64,000 bases of DNA. Source: Mesocentrotus franciscanus. Taxonomy: Eukaryota; Echinodermata; Echinoidea; Camarodonta; Strongylocentrotidae. Below the pieces are notes generated by a model. The model did no database searches and had not been told where the DNA came from. It saw only the letters and a list, made by a program, of their open reading frames with translations. The stretch is from positions 5,330,827 through 5,394,826 of the forward strand of contig CP137682.1 of assembly GCA_037976565.1 (NCBI GenBank), written 5' to 3'. The translations under genes were made by a program, and so were the position numbers. Position 1 is the stretch's first letter. Each line of letters starts with the position of its first letter. Shown piece by piece: positions 53,801-63,357 of the stretch.

Positions 53801-55463
53801 TCATTTTAAAAGCAGATCGAGGCCACAGAGGTACATGTCCAAGTACGTTTTACCAATTTACTCTCAACTGGAGAGTAAACAACATGTAAACATGTATATT
53901 GTTGGTTCACATTTGAGAGCCTGTGCTTGTGGCTTTAAAATTCAGGGTTACATGTAGTCCAGACTCTGGCCTATTTAATTTTTATCTCCACCACACCAAC
54001 GCTACCTCCCCTACTTGCTACCAGCCGATGATGGCGGGATCATTAAATTCGGACTCCTGGGCTGGTGAGCATAATTATGAGTTTGTTGATAACGCCATCT
54101 TCGGCTTGAGTGAAGTGTGTAGGGAATATAATAAAGGACCGGGCAGATTCTGGACTAGGTTACATGTACCTTGCAGATAAGGACTGTTTAGATGAACTTG
54201 CAGTTTCAAATAGTTTACAGGTACTCACAGTTTTAAACCATGAGCAATCTTGTAGTTAACCCGCAAACCATGAGCCGCAAAGGGGGTCCTCACTTGAAGT
54301 TATGTGCTGTGCAGACTACAAGCTGGTTACGATGACTGCTTTGCTCAGCTTATAGTTTAGAATTCACAACACTCAGTGATTTGGTCCCATGTGAACCCGT
54401 GTTGTTGCTTAAACCTTTGAGGTTTAGCAAACTGTTATGGTCCCTTGCAAACATAGCTACTGTCTACTCAAATAAAAAATCTACTGCATTCCTTATTCTC
54501 ACCAGGCTGTACAATTGTAATCACATGAATATATGCTGCATGTATTCAGTGAAAAACATTGACAAAAGTTTTCTAAACTACTTCAAAGTAAACTTATTCA
54601 GGATTTTGTGGCTTTCTTGAGAGCTTCAGGGCAAATTGCTCTTACCATTCCCACTCCCTTGTTTTTTTTTCTGTTTCACAGAAGTAGGATGAGTTTGCAA
54701 TACATAATCGGGTTATCGTAAATTTAATACCCAAGGCTCCACAATAACATTCCTTCCAAGGGTTCTGTTGCAAAATATTAGGCATCTGTGGGAGTTGGTA
54801 TAAATATACACCAGGGCATCGTTTCATGAAACCGTCATACACAGTATACGTTCACCGACATCCCATTGAAACGCATGTTAATGACAATACACACATTTCA
54901 ATGGGATGTCGGTGAACTTGTACTCGCGACAATTTTGTGAAATGATGCCGAGGTCCCTGTATAAAATGGACATTTGAGGGTCCAGAGTAAAAAATTAAAA
55001 ATGGGGAGGGGGTGGGAGGAAAGGAGGAAAGGAGGGAGGGGGTCAGTGTGTACTAGAACTGTAAGTGTTGGCATGGACCTAATACCTGGTGTCAGGCTCT
55101 CTAAAGCATACTATGAAACTAGGTATGTTCCCCCTATACCAAAGAGATAACACAAGTGATATCTCTTTGCCTATACCAGGCCCTTTAAGGATTTAATGCT
55201 CTACTGATGCAACTGTAATCCTAACTAGTGCCACAGCTTTACCTCTTAGCGTGTATTTTTATCAGGATGCAATTTAAGCCAAAGCTCTGGAAGTCTGGAA
55301 GTCTGCCTGTAATGTAATAAACATACCAGTAATCGTCGCTGCATAGTCCTGATGGAGAGCTGGTTGGAGATTCCTGGGGCACAGAGATGCGCCTCTGGCT
55401 CCTTGGTAGCAACATCCAGTCGCTGGCATCCTCCAAGGGATATAACGTGTCTATTTTCAACAT
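33981..55463 (-). CDS. NADK: NAD kinase (NADK), complete, ten exons (introns included in the span)
   Basis: NADK phosphorylates NAD+ to NADP+ with ATP in the cytosol, the entry point to the NADPH pool. Ten exons join in phase to 444 residues (human NADK 446). Visible motifs: RTRSINAP and FGPKAM near 47-66, a Ser-rich N-terminus that in human carries regulatory phosphosites; [16 protein letters not shown] with the GGDG signature at about 169-172; [16 protein letters not shown] at 268-283 carrying the NE/D motif as Asn-Asp; [16 protein letters not shown] at 304-319; [32 protein letters not shown]; and [16 protein letters not shown] near the end. The C-terminus ends [13 protein letters not shown], unlike the acidic human end. 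The start is taken as ATG at 55463-55461 because it gives the expected length, but an earlier 5' exon is possible. Recognition by eye. Confidence 0.95.
34174..36152 (-). other. NADK last intron
   Basis: Nothing coding. Contains ATCT microsatellite near 35240 and a CT tract at 35986-36070. Confidence 0.7.
35986..36070. repeat. (CT)n tract
   Basis: CT dinucleotides with CTGT variants in the NADK last intron. Confidence 0.9.
36153..36235 (-). CDS. NADK: NADK exon ([15 protein letters not shown]...)
   Basis: Minus-strand acceptor GTGCAG, donor GTAAGT. Reads [20 protein letters not shown] then QELKKGF; the human match has SPEARNTAWVSFDGRKRQE. Leaves in phase 2, joining C to the last exon. Confidence 0.94.
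36721..36846 (-). pseudogene. Decayed partial duplicate of NADK exon 36921-37078
   Basis: About 125 bp copies the 3' part of the exon and its donor region, offset by about 161 bp. On the minus strand it reads PVILITPI then TGA where the true exon has Cys-Pro, so it cannot encode a working copy. The STPTGSTAY half is missing. Confidence 0.8.
36921..37078 (-). CDS. NADK: NADK exon with STPTGSTAY
   Basis: Reads [36 protein letters not shown] and [15 protein letters not shown], a signature block of NAD kinases (substrate-binding STPTGSTAY). Acceptor ATCACAG, donor GTACGT. Its 3' part has a decayed copy at 36721-36846. Confidence 0.97.
37079..38669 (-). other. NADK intron, nothing further recognised
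   Basis: 1.6 kb without coding exon or clear repeat structure by eye. Confidence 0.5.
38670..38769 (-). CDS. NADK: NADK exon ([10 protein letters not shown]...)
   Basis: Reads [20 protein letters not shown] then [14 protein letters not shown]. Human NADK has [17 protein letters not shown] and HLITTVQGDG. The NE/D motif is Asn-Asp here. Acceptor CTACCAG, donor GTGAGT. Confidence 0.96.
38798..38890 (+). mobile_element. Truncated tRNA-derived SINE head
   Basis: GAGGTGTCTTAGTCACATGG and GGTTCAAGCCC (B-box) match the heads of the SINEs at 49280 and 53157. It lies just upstream of the 38670-38769 NADK exon. Confidence 0.6.
38980..39128 (-). CDS. NADK: NADK exon ([11 protein letters not shown]...)
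   Basis: Reads [19 protein letters not shown], then the variable loop [19 protein letters not shown] and ends LKFKFQ. Human has GNAAVVLRSRLK and NGLGENGS. Acceptor AATCCAG, donor GTGAGC. Confidence 0.95.
39180..39515. repeat. (ATC)n microsatellite in NADK intron
   Basis: About 335 bp of ATC/ATT/TTC triplets between two NADK exons. Asp-, Ser-, Ile- and Met-rich frames here are artefacts. Confidence 0.95.
39567..39755 (-). CDS. NADK: NADK exon with GGDG catalytic signature
   Basis: Reads [40 protein letters not shown] and [17 protein letters not shown]. The GGDG motif is the ATP/NAD-binding signature of this kinase fold. Acceptor GACCTAG, donor GTATGT. Confidence 0.97.
39756..40545 (-). other. 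NADK intron
   Basis: No coding exon; a short TTC tract at about 40466-40500. Confidence 0.6.
40546..40654 (-). CDS. NADK: NADK exon ([15 protein letters not shown]...)
   Basis: Reads [20 protein letters not shown] then [13 protein letters not shown]; human has ENMIVYVEKKVLED and VKKKFCTFRE. Acceptor ATTACAG, donor GTGAGA. Confidence 0.95.
41305..41434 (-). CDS. NADK: NADK exon ([13 protein letters not shown]...)
   Basis: Reads [19 protein letters not shown] then [20 protein letters not shown]; human has HIQDPASQRLTWNKSPKSVL and VIKKMRDASLLQPFKEL. Acceptor CCTCTAG, donor GTAAAA. Confidence 0.96.
41899..41948. repeat. (GATT)n microsatellite
   Basis: About a dozen GATT units with GAAT variants. 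Confidence 0.9.
42700..42852. mobile_element. Foldback element with AGCCAGAAGGGC arms
   Basis: Two AGCCAGAAGGGC words and two CCCTTCT.GCTC words alternate, giving two hairpins in a row (GCCAGAAGGGCATTA .. TTAATACCCTTCTAGCTC and AGAGCCAGAAGGGCGTT .. GTTAACACCCTTCTGGCTC). Confidence 0.7.
43960..43990. repeat. Short CCCTAA telomere-like tract
   Basis: TCTAACCCTAACCCTAATCCC, three near-perfect units. Confidence 0.6.
44888..45165. mobile_element. MITE, second copy of the 1586-1870 family
   Basis: Ends GGGGAGTGTTTCACAAAGAC and its inverse TGTGAAACACCCCC with TGGCAGGCCGTTCATGCC inside. The central loop is in the opposite orientation relative to the first copy. Confidence 0.85.
45582..45668 (-). 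CDS. NADK: NADK exon ([17 protein letters not shown]...)
   Basis: Reads [19 protein letters not shown] then LKRVPVSQI; human has RTRSLHGPCPVTTFGPKA. Acceptor TCTACAG, donor GTAAGT. The RTRS serine lies where human NADK carries regulatory phosphosites. Confidence 0.93.
45935..46020 (-). mobile_element. Decayed SINE body fragment
   Basis: GGGTACTCACACCATTTACT and TCACCTGGATTGAGAGTGGC match the minus-strand SINE body. Confidence 0.45.
47390..48175. mobile_element. Repeat element with ATGCCTCCGCC ends and a 142-bp tandem array
   Basis: Begins ATGCCTCCGCCATAGAGC and ends GTAGCGGAGGCAT. Between lie five copies (about 47500, 47639, 47783, 47926, 48067) of a unit with GCGATCACGAGCTATTTTTG, TGACCTTTGACCTCGTGACC and GGCGGTAATCCATCAAT. 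Period 139-144 bp. Confidence 0.85.
48326..48475. mobile_element. Small palindromic element, GGTGTTGAG ends
   Basis: GTTCGGTGTTGGTGTTGGTG..TTGAG at the left and CTCAACACC..CTCAACACCGAG at the right. Possible MITE; borders unclear. Confidence 0.5.
48579..49267. repeat. 155-bp tandem array ending in a GC-rich hairpin
   Basis: Four units with GTTGACCTCTGTGACC at about 48596, 48746, 48903 and 49058, each with GTGCTCCAAAATCTAA and TGGTTCTTGAGATAT. The right end is a hairpin, GCCTCCGGCACCACC/GGTGGCGGAGGC, related to the end of the previous element. Confidence 0.85.
49280..49660 (+). mobile_element. tRNA-derived SINE, near full length
   Basis: A tRNA-like head with A-box-like GTGGTACAGTGGTT and B-box-like AGTTTGAATCC, then TCCTTCGGCAAGATAA, CCACTCTCCACCCAGG, GGGTACCTGG, a (TA)n/(TTA)n tail. 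Confidence 0.75.
50460..50965. repeat. Long (CT)n pyrimidine tract
   Basis: About 500 bp of CT/CTT on + strand with an internal duplication (AAGTGTTCC.ATCCCTC twice). Ser/Leu frames of about 200 codons are artefacts. Confidence 0.95.
51782..52236. mobile_element. Harbinger-like MITE, GACCCCGTTCTCA ends
   Basis: GACCCCGTTCTCACTCACTT and AAGTGAATGAGAACGGGGTC are inverted ends, flanked by TAA on both sides (3-bp duplication as in PIF/Harbinger). Interior rich in ACCGCTCC/GGAGCGGT words; no transposase. Confidence 0.85.
53157..53470 (+). mobile_element. tRNA-derived SINE, near full length
   Basis: Head GGTCTAGTGGATAAGTCGC (A-box) and GGTTCAAGTCCC (B-box), then GTCCTTCGGCAAGATA, TGCCACTCTCTACCCAG, GGTACCCGGTAAG and an ATT-rich tail. 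Best preserved head of the family here. Confidence 0.85.
54810..54959. mobile_element. Short foldback MITE with perfect 21-bp inner arms
   Basis: Outer ends CATCGTTTCATGAAA and TTTTGTGAAATGATG; inner arms at 54851-54871 and 54896-54916 are perfect inverse copies (TTCACCGACATCCC / GGGATGTCGGTGAA). Confidence 0.8.
55327..55463 (-). CDS. NADK: NADK first coding exon
   Basis: From ATG (55463-55461) it reads [39 protein letters not shown] and LCSDDY, then donor GTATGT. It leaves in phase 2, as the next exon needs, giving W-RTRS. The open frame continues upstream to another ATG near 55517, and acceptor-like AGs occur there, so it could also be an internal exon. N-terminal NADK sequence is poorly conserved, so support is phase, length and the Ser/Arg-rich composition. 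Confidence 0.65.
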
Positions 55464-57230
55464 GGTTGCCAATTTATATAGAGACTGGAAGCCCGTAAGT
55501 TCCACTGCACAGATCAAGCGTAAATGTGCGCCAGGATTTTTGTAAAGTTTATCAGACTTATATGTGTAGGTTGCATTTGGTGCAAGTTGAATCTCATTAC
55601 TATCTCTTCGCTGAAGATATGCATTCTCTTTGAAGTGTTCACAAGTTAGTCAAAAAAATCTTCACTATTGTTGCCTCTTTGCACCTTAAAAGAGTATTAG
55701 ATCAAGGCCATTGGTAGGTGGTACTGTCATCACTTACACTTATATGACAAACGCCCATGAAAACTAGGCCAACACGTAGAAATCAACATTGCATCAGGAT
55801 TACATACGGACGGATAACAACAAAGGACTATCGGGTAGACGTAACCTCAAGTTTATGCTTGTCCTCTTATTGAATTTTTACACTTACTTTAGAATAAAAT
55901 AAAGTTTTGCAGGTAGACATCAAAACTTGCTGGCAACGTGCCTAATGTCATTGAATATATAACATCAATGAATAGAGATTTAGTCAAACTAAATAACAAC
56001 AAGCAGGATTGTAAACTGTAGAGGTCCATTGAACTGCTTCAAATCTTCTGCAGAAAAGTCAAAAAGTTGAATAATGTTAAGCACACTGATATGACTTTTT
56101 CACCGATTCACCGATAGATGAATAGTCATTGGTATGACAGAAAAACTTTGATAGAGCAACTAAAAAAGCAAGTATTTTGACTTCTTATAATATTTGAGGT
56201 TTAGAACAGCCAGGGAGTGGCACAATCAAAATTATTCCAAAACAGAATCCACATGAATACCGGTATGCATTATTTGCCAATTTTAGTCCATAATCTCAAG
56301 AGGGTAATCACCATTACTTCTCACAATGAATTTTATGACACCATTCCAGTATCAACGTGCACCAAATGTATGTCACATCCAAACATTAAAGCAATACCCA
56401 AGGACTGTTCTGACTCTATAACAAGATTAGAACATCACGTCATACGCAGAAGCAATCGATGGCAAAGGTCCTCTCTAAATGAAAACACAAACGAAAACAC
56501 TTTGCAGACCTCCATTGCAAAGTGGCTATATGTATGTCCTTTCCTAAGCTCTGCTCCAAATCAAATAAATGTTCAAAAGATGTGGCTTTACCTTCTAACA
56601 AGTATTGGGTCAAAATGCAACAGTACATTGAACAAATGCAATGGATTTTTTTCCCCTTACGTTCACTCATCCAAAGAAAATCTGCCAACTGAAAAGCTCT
56701 ATAGGGCAAAAGTGATTAGTGAATTCTGTGACTAGACATGTAAATAAACCTGACGATTTGATATCTCCTCTTTTTTCAATAATTGGAGGTAAACTTGCAA
56801 TAATACAGTTATCAATTACATTTTCAAATAGAATTAAAATAAAAATGTGCAAAGGCACAACCATGCCAAATCTCTTTAGTAAGATAATAATCACAATGTG
56901 AGAGACAACAATGTATATAAGAGACAGCAATGGTAGCTATAGCTCCAGCATCATTTTCTTCCTTTTAATATATATGTGGTAAAGCCCAGCATTGATCAAC
57001 TGCAGGAAATGACATTTACATTTTTGTATCTTATAACACAGAGCTCAGTGAATATGCGTAAGAACTTTTCTTGCGTGCAGTTGCCATTCAATTAAGTGTA
57101 AAGCAAAATGCAGTGTTTTTTTACGTATTATATCGTGAATGAGTGTTTAGCGTTAGAGTTGCAATTAGATTTTAGATTAAATTTGAGGTTAATGGTCACA
57201 TTAAGGTATAGTGTTCGATGTGCGGTTTAA

Positions 57231-57752
57231 AGGTACTATATCCCATTTGCAGGCCCAAAAAATGAAAAGGTTAAATTCCAACGGCATTTGAAAGACAATA
57301 CTAATTTAGAACTTCCCTAAAAAAAGGGGGGCTTGAAAAGGTCTTTAGGTGGGAAAATAACGACTATTAGTTGTCGAATCGACTTAGGAGCTATAGAGCC
57401 AGTAAGTAATAGTCTGATTTTTCAGACCATTGTACCGAATGGTCGTACGTTTTATGCTGCGCAAAGATTCAATCAGTTTAATTTTGGCCATTACAAGAAG
57501 TGGGTTATTGATGTAGACAAATGCTTTACAGCTCATTTTATGTATGTTATTACCACAGATGAAAAAAAGCCAGTCAGTCACTCAATAGTGTCTGACAGTG
57601 CAGTCTAGCAAGTTAACGGGTTTCCTTGCATAATTTGAATATTAGGACACTGCTAACGTTTAAATTTCACAGATAGGACATACATGACATATTCATAATT
57701 CCTGCAAAGTTCAACAGAATTTGATGTTGGCTGCAAAAGGGATATAGTATCT
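57231..57752. mobile_element. MITE flanked by TTAA, GGTACTATATCCC ends
   Basis: AGGTACTATATCCC..TTTGCAG and CTGCAAAAGGGATATAGTAT are inverted ends, each next to TTAA (57227-57230, 57753-57756). Confidence 0.75.
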
Positions 57753-57829
57753 TTAAGTAAGGAATTCAGTTAGTGTAGGAATTTACCGCAGAGCAATTGT
57801 CGCCGGAGGATGTGTCAAAGTATAACTGG

Positions 57830-57955
57830 TTGAGAACCAGAAGGAACCAGAAGGAACCAGAATGAACCAGAATGAACCAGAATGAACCAGAATGAACCAG
57901 AAGGAACCAGAAGGAACCAGAAGGAACCAGAAGGAACCAGAATGAACCAGAAGAA
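57830..57955. repeat. 10-bp minisatellite, AACCAGAAKG
   Basis: About twelve units alternating AACCAGAAGG and AACCAGAATG. It creates the false minus-strand frame with FWFLLV repeats. Confidence 0.95.
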
Positions 57956-58798
57956 CCTGGTGTATACGTGTGAGTTATACCCCTCTGCTTCTCTGTAGAA
58001 ATATCAGAATACATGTACATTCTCATTCAATGTACTCCTGAAAAACCAGAAACATCCACAAAATTTTCACTGGGGTATATTTTGTGGCAAGTAATTTCTG
58101 TGATTTCCCAAAATGTTACAGCGGCAAAAATTTGCAATCCAATTCTTTAGTGGCATTAAACTATGGCAAGTATATAGGCCACTCATTAAACTTGTGGAGT
58201 ACCTTGCACACCACAGTTTGTGGTGTGACCGTATAGGCCTACCTGTTATACAAATGCTGTACAATGTAGATATTGTAACTTGATTTTAAACTGGTCTCGG
58301 CTACTCACATTCAACACAAACTTGGCAGAAGCAATAATCCAACGTCACGGATCAATCCTTCCTATATGTTCGCATCTCGAAGAATATCACAAACTGCCTA
58401 GTACGACTGATGGTGTAAACTGAATTCGAGAAAAACAACAGAGTACTCTGTGAAGATACTTCTGATCAAAGGGATCAAAACAAATGACCATGATATTTTT
58501 TTTGTAAGCAGTAAATAGGCCTCAGCAAACAAGATCTGGTCAATAAGGTTAATAGTCAACTATGAAGAAAATATGGTGGTGTTTACACCATGAATGCGGG
58601 TTCCTACTTCTTCAATGTGTCAATGGTTTCAACATCCTTTGCAGTATTCCCCAACTTGCATTTGCTATTTGCATGTAGCCTTTCCAAACTTGTCATACCT
58701 CAGTACAAATACATGAGCATTGTTTGCGATTCTCCTAAAGAATGAGGAAATCATTCAGGGAAAAAGACGGTGGACCAGCTACTTACAGGAAACAATTT

Positions 58799-58865
58799 GA
58801 AAGAGAGAGAGAGGGGGGAATAGCAAGAGACAGAGAGTGTGAAAGAGATAGAAAGAGAAAGACAT
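58799..58865. repeat. (GA)n tract
   Basis: Short GA-rich run; the CACACA run at 58939 is next to it. Confidence 0.85.
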
Positions 58866-59441
58866 AAAAGGAAGTAACCTCACTGATCAGCTCAAAACAA
58901 CCCAACCAAATCCTCTTCTTTGAATTAAAAACACCCCCCACACACACACAATTTTCCCCCCATTCAGACCGAGGACTAATTAACATATTGTTTGATAATT
59001 CTACAGCCCAAGATAAAGTTGATAAGTTTATGTAACTGGATGTGTTTTGTTATTGATATGAAAAATCCCTTAGAGTAGGAAGGCGAAATATTTAGCAAAG
59101 CCTTTTACCGGAAGTAATTTTAGAAACAGAGATAGGAGATAACTACCAAGACACATTATGAGTAGCGTGTCACTTTTACATCCTGTTCTGCTATATTTAC
59201 GCAGTTTTCTCTCAAATTCCAAATTTGAAAGTCTTCAAAACCGAAACAGAAAGTAAAGTTTTCTGCACAACTCTGGTTAGATCATGAATAGCAAAGATTT
59301 AAGTCAACTTCTCCATTGCATATGTGTCTCAATTTACGATGGATTCATGGAATTTTAAAATTAGAAACTGTTCGAAGGAGAAACTCGATTCAAGAAACAA
59401 ACTTCTGCATTTCAATTAGCATCCATTTCTTGCAGTTCTTA

Positions 59442-59660
59442 TGGTGCGTTTATCAAGTCTTTTCTAGCCTATAATCAGCATTTTCAAACGTGATTCTTTG
59501 CATGTTGATAAACACAAGCACCTTTTCATGCGTCTTTATATATATATATATATATATGTGTGTATATAGAATCATGTTTCTGAGAGATGATAAACGCGTA
59601 TATATTTCCGATATTCCGAGGCTAATTTCCGGTTTGAGGAAATAGCGCGCGCAATATGCT
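59442..59660. mobile_element. Partial MITE of the 31844-32252 family
   Basis: TGGTGCGTTTATCAAG at the left and ATCATGTTTCTGAGAGATGA then TAAACGCG inside match the other copy; the right end is not clear. A (TA)n run is inside. Confidence 0.6.
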
Positions 59661-60608
59661 GTGTCATGTTGTACAAGCATGCCTACGTAATTATTTCATT
59701 GTTTACGTTTGTTTACGTACTATGCGATTACGTGCTTCAACTATATTTGAGTGTATTGTCATCGCGTGCACATGCTAGCTACGCTTACAACTAGAAGAAG
59801 ATCGACAACTTATCGCTATTTATTATCGTATTTGACGCCGTTATCATATAATTATGTCTGCGAGTTCATAGGCAAAAGGTTTGTACTGGGATCCCGATGA
59901 ACGCAGGTGTGTGCTGCACATACTGCACATATCCTTAATAACATGTATCTCTTTGTATGTCATTGACTTTAATACATTTAGATCAAAAGTAATAGAGTTA
60001 CAGGATGACTACTCACACAGCTGATGTCCAAGGATGACCAAAGACATCAGGAGTGTCTGGTCATCATCAGTCTGGACTTGAAGGAACAATTTACTATTAA
60101 AGATGGTGCAAGATGATCACTTGTCACCTCATTACTTCACAGATCTTGACTACGCAGATATTAAACCATTTACAGTGCAGATAAACCAATTTTTAAAAAA
60201 AAGTTTTTTAACCATTTACACTACTGGATAAACCCAAAACAACTGTTGGTGTTTGCTTATTAAGGTTGCTTGCAAATTGTGCACAGGCGCCAATTGACCC
60301 TGCTATGCATGCGATAGCACGAAAGTGAGGAGAATCACATGACCAAAATCTGGAATGATTCACCAGTGTTTCGAGAGCGCGTATTTACAAAGCAAAAGCC
60401 ACACAGGTATGATTTTTTTGATTTGGGGTTTTTGTGGTGTTAATATGGGAAGTTGCTTAGCAAATATCGGATTGTGGGGAAAACCCTTAGTGAGGGTTTT
60501 TGCTTGTAGTGCAAAGGCAGCTGAAATCTCAATGCAACAAGACCAAGTACATGCTCTGATGCTCAAGATGGGAACCAACAACATGTTTTTCACACACGCA
60601 CCCAACTG

Positions 60609-61085
60609 AAAGAGTAAAGGACTTTGAAAGTACCTCAAGTGGTTCTTTCCTAGCTGACATCAAGACAGATATTCTATCATGCAAGGCAAAGGCCTTGATT
60701 GCCTGCAACGAACTCTACCCTCTGTGGCAAGTACTAAATTATCCTGCTTTAGCGCCCGTGTCAAAACCATACTTTTCTATGGCGCCAAACCTGGACAATG
60801 AAGAAAGATCTACAGGATCAGCTCGATGGCACCTACATGTATACAAGGCTCCTATAATAAGAGTACAAAATCTTGGTAAGGAGATAAGACCACGGCCCAG
60901 ATATATGGGGAAATACCTCCAATTTCACTTACCATTGCTCAACGCAGAGCACGTCTCGCTGGTCACTGCTATAGAGCTAAAAACCAAGTTGTGGCAGATA
61001 TCATCTGCTGGAGGCTGCATGCCCTGCCCCAAAAGGGGCCAACACAGTGACAACACCCCCACAATGGAGACAGAAGAGTGAACTC
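60609..61085 (+). mobile_element. Decayed non-LTR retrotransposon, reverse transcriptase C-terminal end
   Basis: In shifting frames: FLADIKTDILSCKAKALIAC, then RVKTILFYGAKPG (compare the LLYGSETW motif), AQIYGEIPPIS and AQRRARLAGHCYRAKN (compare RRLRLAGHC). This order matches the end of RTE-like ORF2 proteins common in marine invertebrates. Several frameshifts and stops; inactive. Confidence 0.8.
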
Positions 61086-61149
61086 CATCTTCACATGATA
61101 ATGATGATGTACATGCTATGTATCTATACGTGCTCCTAACCTGGTCCAA

Positions 61150-63300
61150 ACTTTTCAGCTATCAATTGCCATATTTTGAATATGAAAGCAATCAAAGAGC
61201 AATCCTTTTCAACAGATGTTTCCATTAAGACTTTCACCAAAACTGACAAAAGAATGAGCAAGCTCTGGAATTATTTTCATGTTTACCAGAACTAAACCTT
61301 CTCTTTAAGGGTTATGTTCAACTTATTTGGGCTGTGACATCAAGTCAATTCCAAGCATCACAGACAGAGTCATGAACCTAAAACCCAACCACAATCAATC
61401 TGAATAAAAAATGAAATCGCAGACAAAAGTACCGGTAGCCATAATGCTGTACAGTGTATACCAGTACAGTACAAACCGATAGAAGAATCAAAATACAAAC
61501 TGACATTGGCACTGTGTTTAGATCAGGGAAATGGGAGTGTCACAAAGCATGATCACGAGATCCTGACAAAATCCACAATTTGGTGGGTGCTTTGTGTGGC
61601 TCAGGAGCAAGAGAATTTAGAGAAAACACATCTTTACAATTCAATGATTTCAATCCTTTGGAAAATGAAATAAACGGCAGAATGCTTCTGCAAAAGATCT
61701 CATTCAACTCTCTCAGCCTGTGCCATATATTGGAAGCTTGTAAGCACACAACCAGAGCTGATTCCTGCTACCAGAACGTTTGAAGCTAGCTTTCTATAAA
61801 ATACATGTACTGTAAGCAGTGTCACAAGCTGCAAATTACAAAACATCACAAATCAAATATGCAGACAGAAACTACAGAACATTCCATTTATCTTGTGGTA
61901 AAATCCAATTAACCCATAATGTGAATCGATAAGGGTCTATAAAAGGTGCAATAGCGAAAAGACAAAAGAGCCTCCTATCAGCAGAACTGTTTAATACCAA
62001 ACAAGGTAGGTGGAACATGTACGTTAGTAGACAACTTCAGAACAAGATATGCCGATCCTCCACAACTTGTAGGCATGTTCATTCCTCAAAGATCCTCTCA
62101 AAAATGCGTCCTGGCATGGTGAGTTCTGATGTTAAATGAGTCTATTCTAAAACACTCATCATGCAGAGGAACCTTTTTCCAGGTCTCTCGTCCATTGTGA
62201 TAAAAGACAACAAGATATAAACCTCCTGACGCCCCGCTGCCTCAAAGTAGCCAAACAATCTACAAAAATCTACAAAAGGATTCACCTATTTTTGTGCCTC
62301 TATTATTGCAACTTTTTTTGGCCCCTGAAATCCTCCATGTACCGTCTCAAACAAAGATATATTTATTGTTATTCCTTTTGCAGATGTCGGTCAATTTTGT
62401 TCCCATCAATCCCAACAAGTATCACAATGAGAAGGTGATATATAATAACATGTCTGTGTTGCCTTGTAGGAAGAGTGAAGGACACTGAAGTTCCCAGGAA
62501 GTTTTCCTACAGAAGCATTTACCCTACTTTTTTTTATATTAAAAAAAATATATCTTAGAATAATAAAAATTAAAAGAACAAAGGCCTATATCGAAAAATG
62601 CAAGTGCAGAAAGTGTACACAAACTAATAAGCTATACACATACGGGTCAATATCCACCAGAAAATTGAACTTTTAGCACATATGAGATGAAAAAATTAAT
62701 TTATCCTGTAAAAAAAATGAACATCTTCCATCACTTTGGCTGTCAGGTGAAGAAAAAAAAATCAAATGCTTTGATCCCTCAAGGTTTCTTGATTGTTTTT
62801 GTTTCGTTTTCTAAATTAAAAAAATATTTGCAAGTGTGTACAGACAGACCTCTTCTTTTTTTTAGATGAAACCCTCTTCAACCTTCCCCCTTGGTCAGTT
62901 TGTGCCATTCACAGCTTCTCTGGTTTTCTTGGCCTAGGAAAGAACCCGTCCACCGATGTCTAGGACCATCAAAACCAGTGTCCTGAATTTTACGTAGGAA
63001 AGATTTTTGGTGCTGCACGTACAGTACATGTACGTCCCAGCTTGATGATTGATACCGTACACCAAGCATTGTTTTTTCTTACCACTTTAGAATACTAGAA
63101 CTATGCATTAAAACTGCATCCTAGCAAAAAATATGTCAATCCTTAATAACAAAAAATGGTTCTCAAGACCTAGCTAAAACAATGTGACAAACAAAAACAT
63201 TGCTGCTCCAATCATAGCTATTAATGAGGACAGAAAAACATCAAGTCATCATTTTTTTCTCTGTCTTCTTTTCTAAACTTTAGAAGAAGGAGAAAACTGG
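61150..63300. other. Non-coding, nothing recognised
   Basis: No coding exon or clear inverted-repeat element seen on either strand. AT-rich with poly-A/T runs. Confidence 0.5.
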
Positions 63301-63357
63301 TTGGGAGACACGGAATCTTTCATCGTCCAATTATTTTGAGAGCTTTTAATCTTCCAG

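Larger units (their letters stand above)
45669..55326 (-). other. Large first NADK intron
   Basis: 9.7 kb between the first and second coding exons. It holds two minisatellite arrays, two SINEs, two or three MITEs and a CT tract. An open frame at 53923-54180 has no recognisable domain. Confidence 0.65.
55464..63357. other. Region upstream of NADK
   Basis: Should contain the NADK promoter and any 5' exons. Minus-strand donor-like sites (GTGAGT at about 60010 and 58303, GTAAGT at about 58783) could mark untranslated exons. ORFs at 56217-56735 and 57333-57608 have no known domain; the second lies within a MITE. Confidence 0.5.

Noticed and set aside
56217..56735. 172-codon + frame
   Set aside because: No recognisable motif, odd composition and no neighbouring splice-linked exon; kept only as a note in the upstream region.
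57766..58026. Minus-strand frame with repeated FWFLLV
   Set aside because: Produced by the 10-bp minisatellite; no start context or homology.
60014..60075. Possible coding NADK 5' exon (DDDQTLLMSLVILGHQL) on the minus strand
   Set aside because: Splice borders are plausible, but nothing links it to NADK and the ATG at 55463 already gives the expected length.
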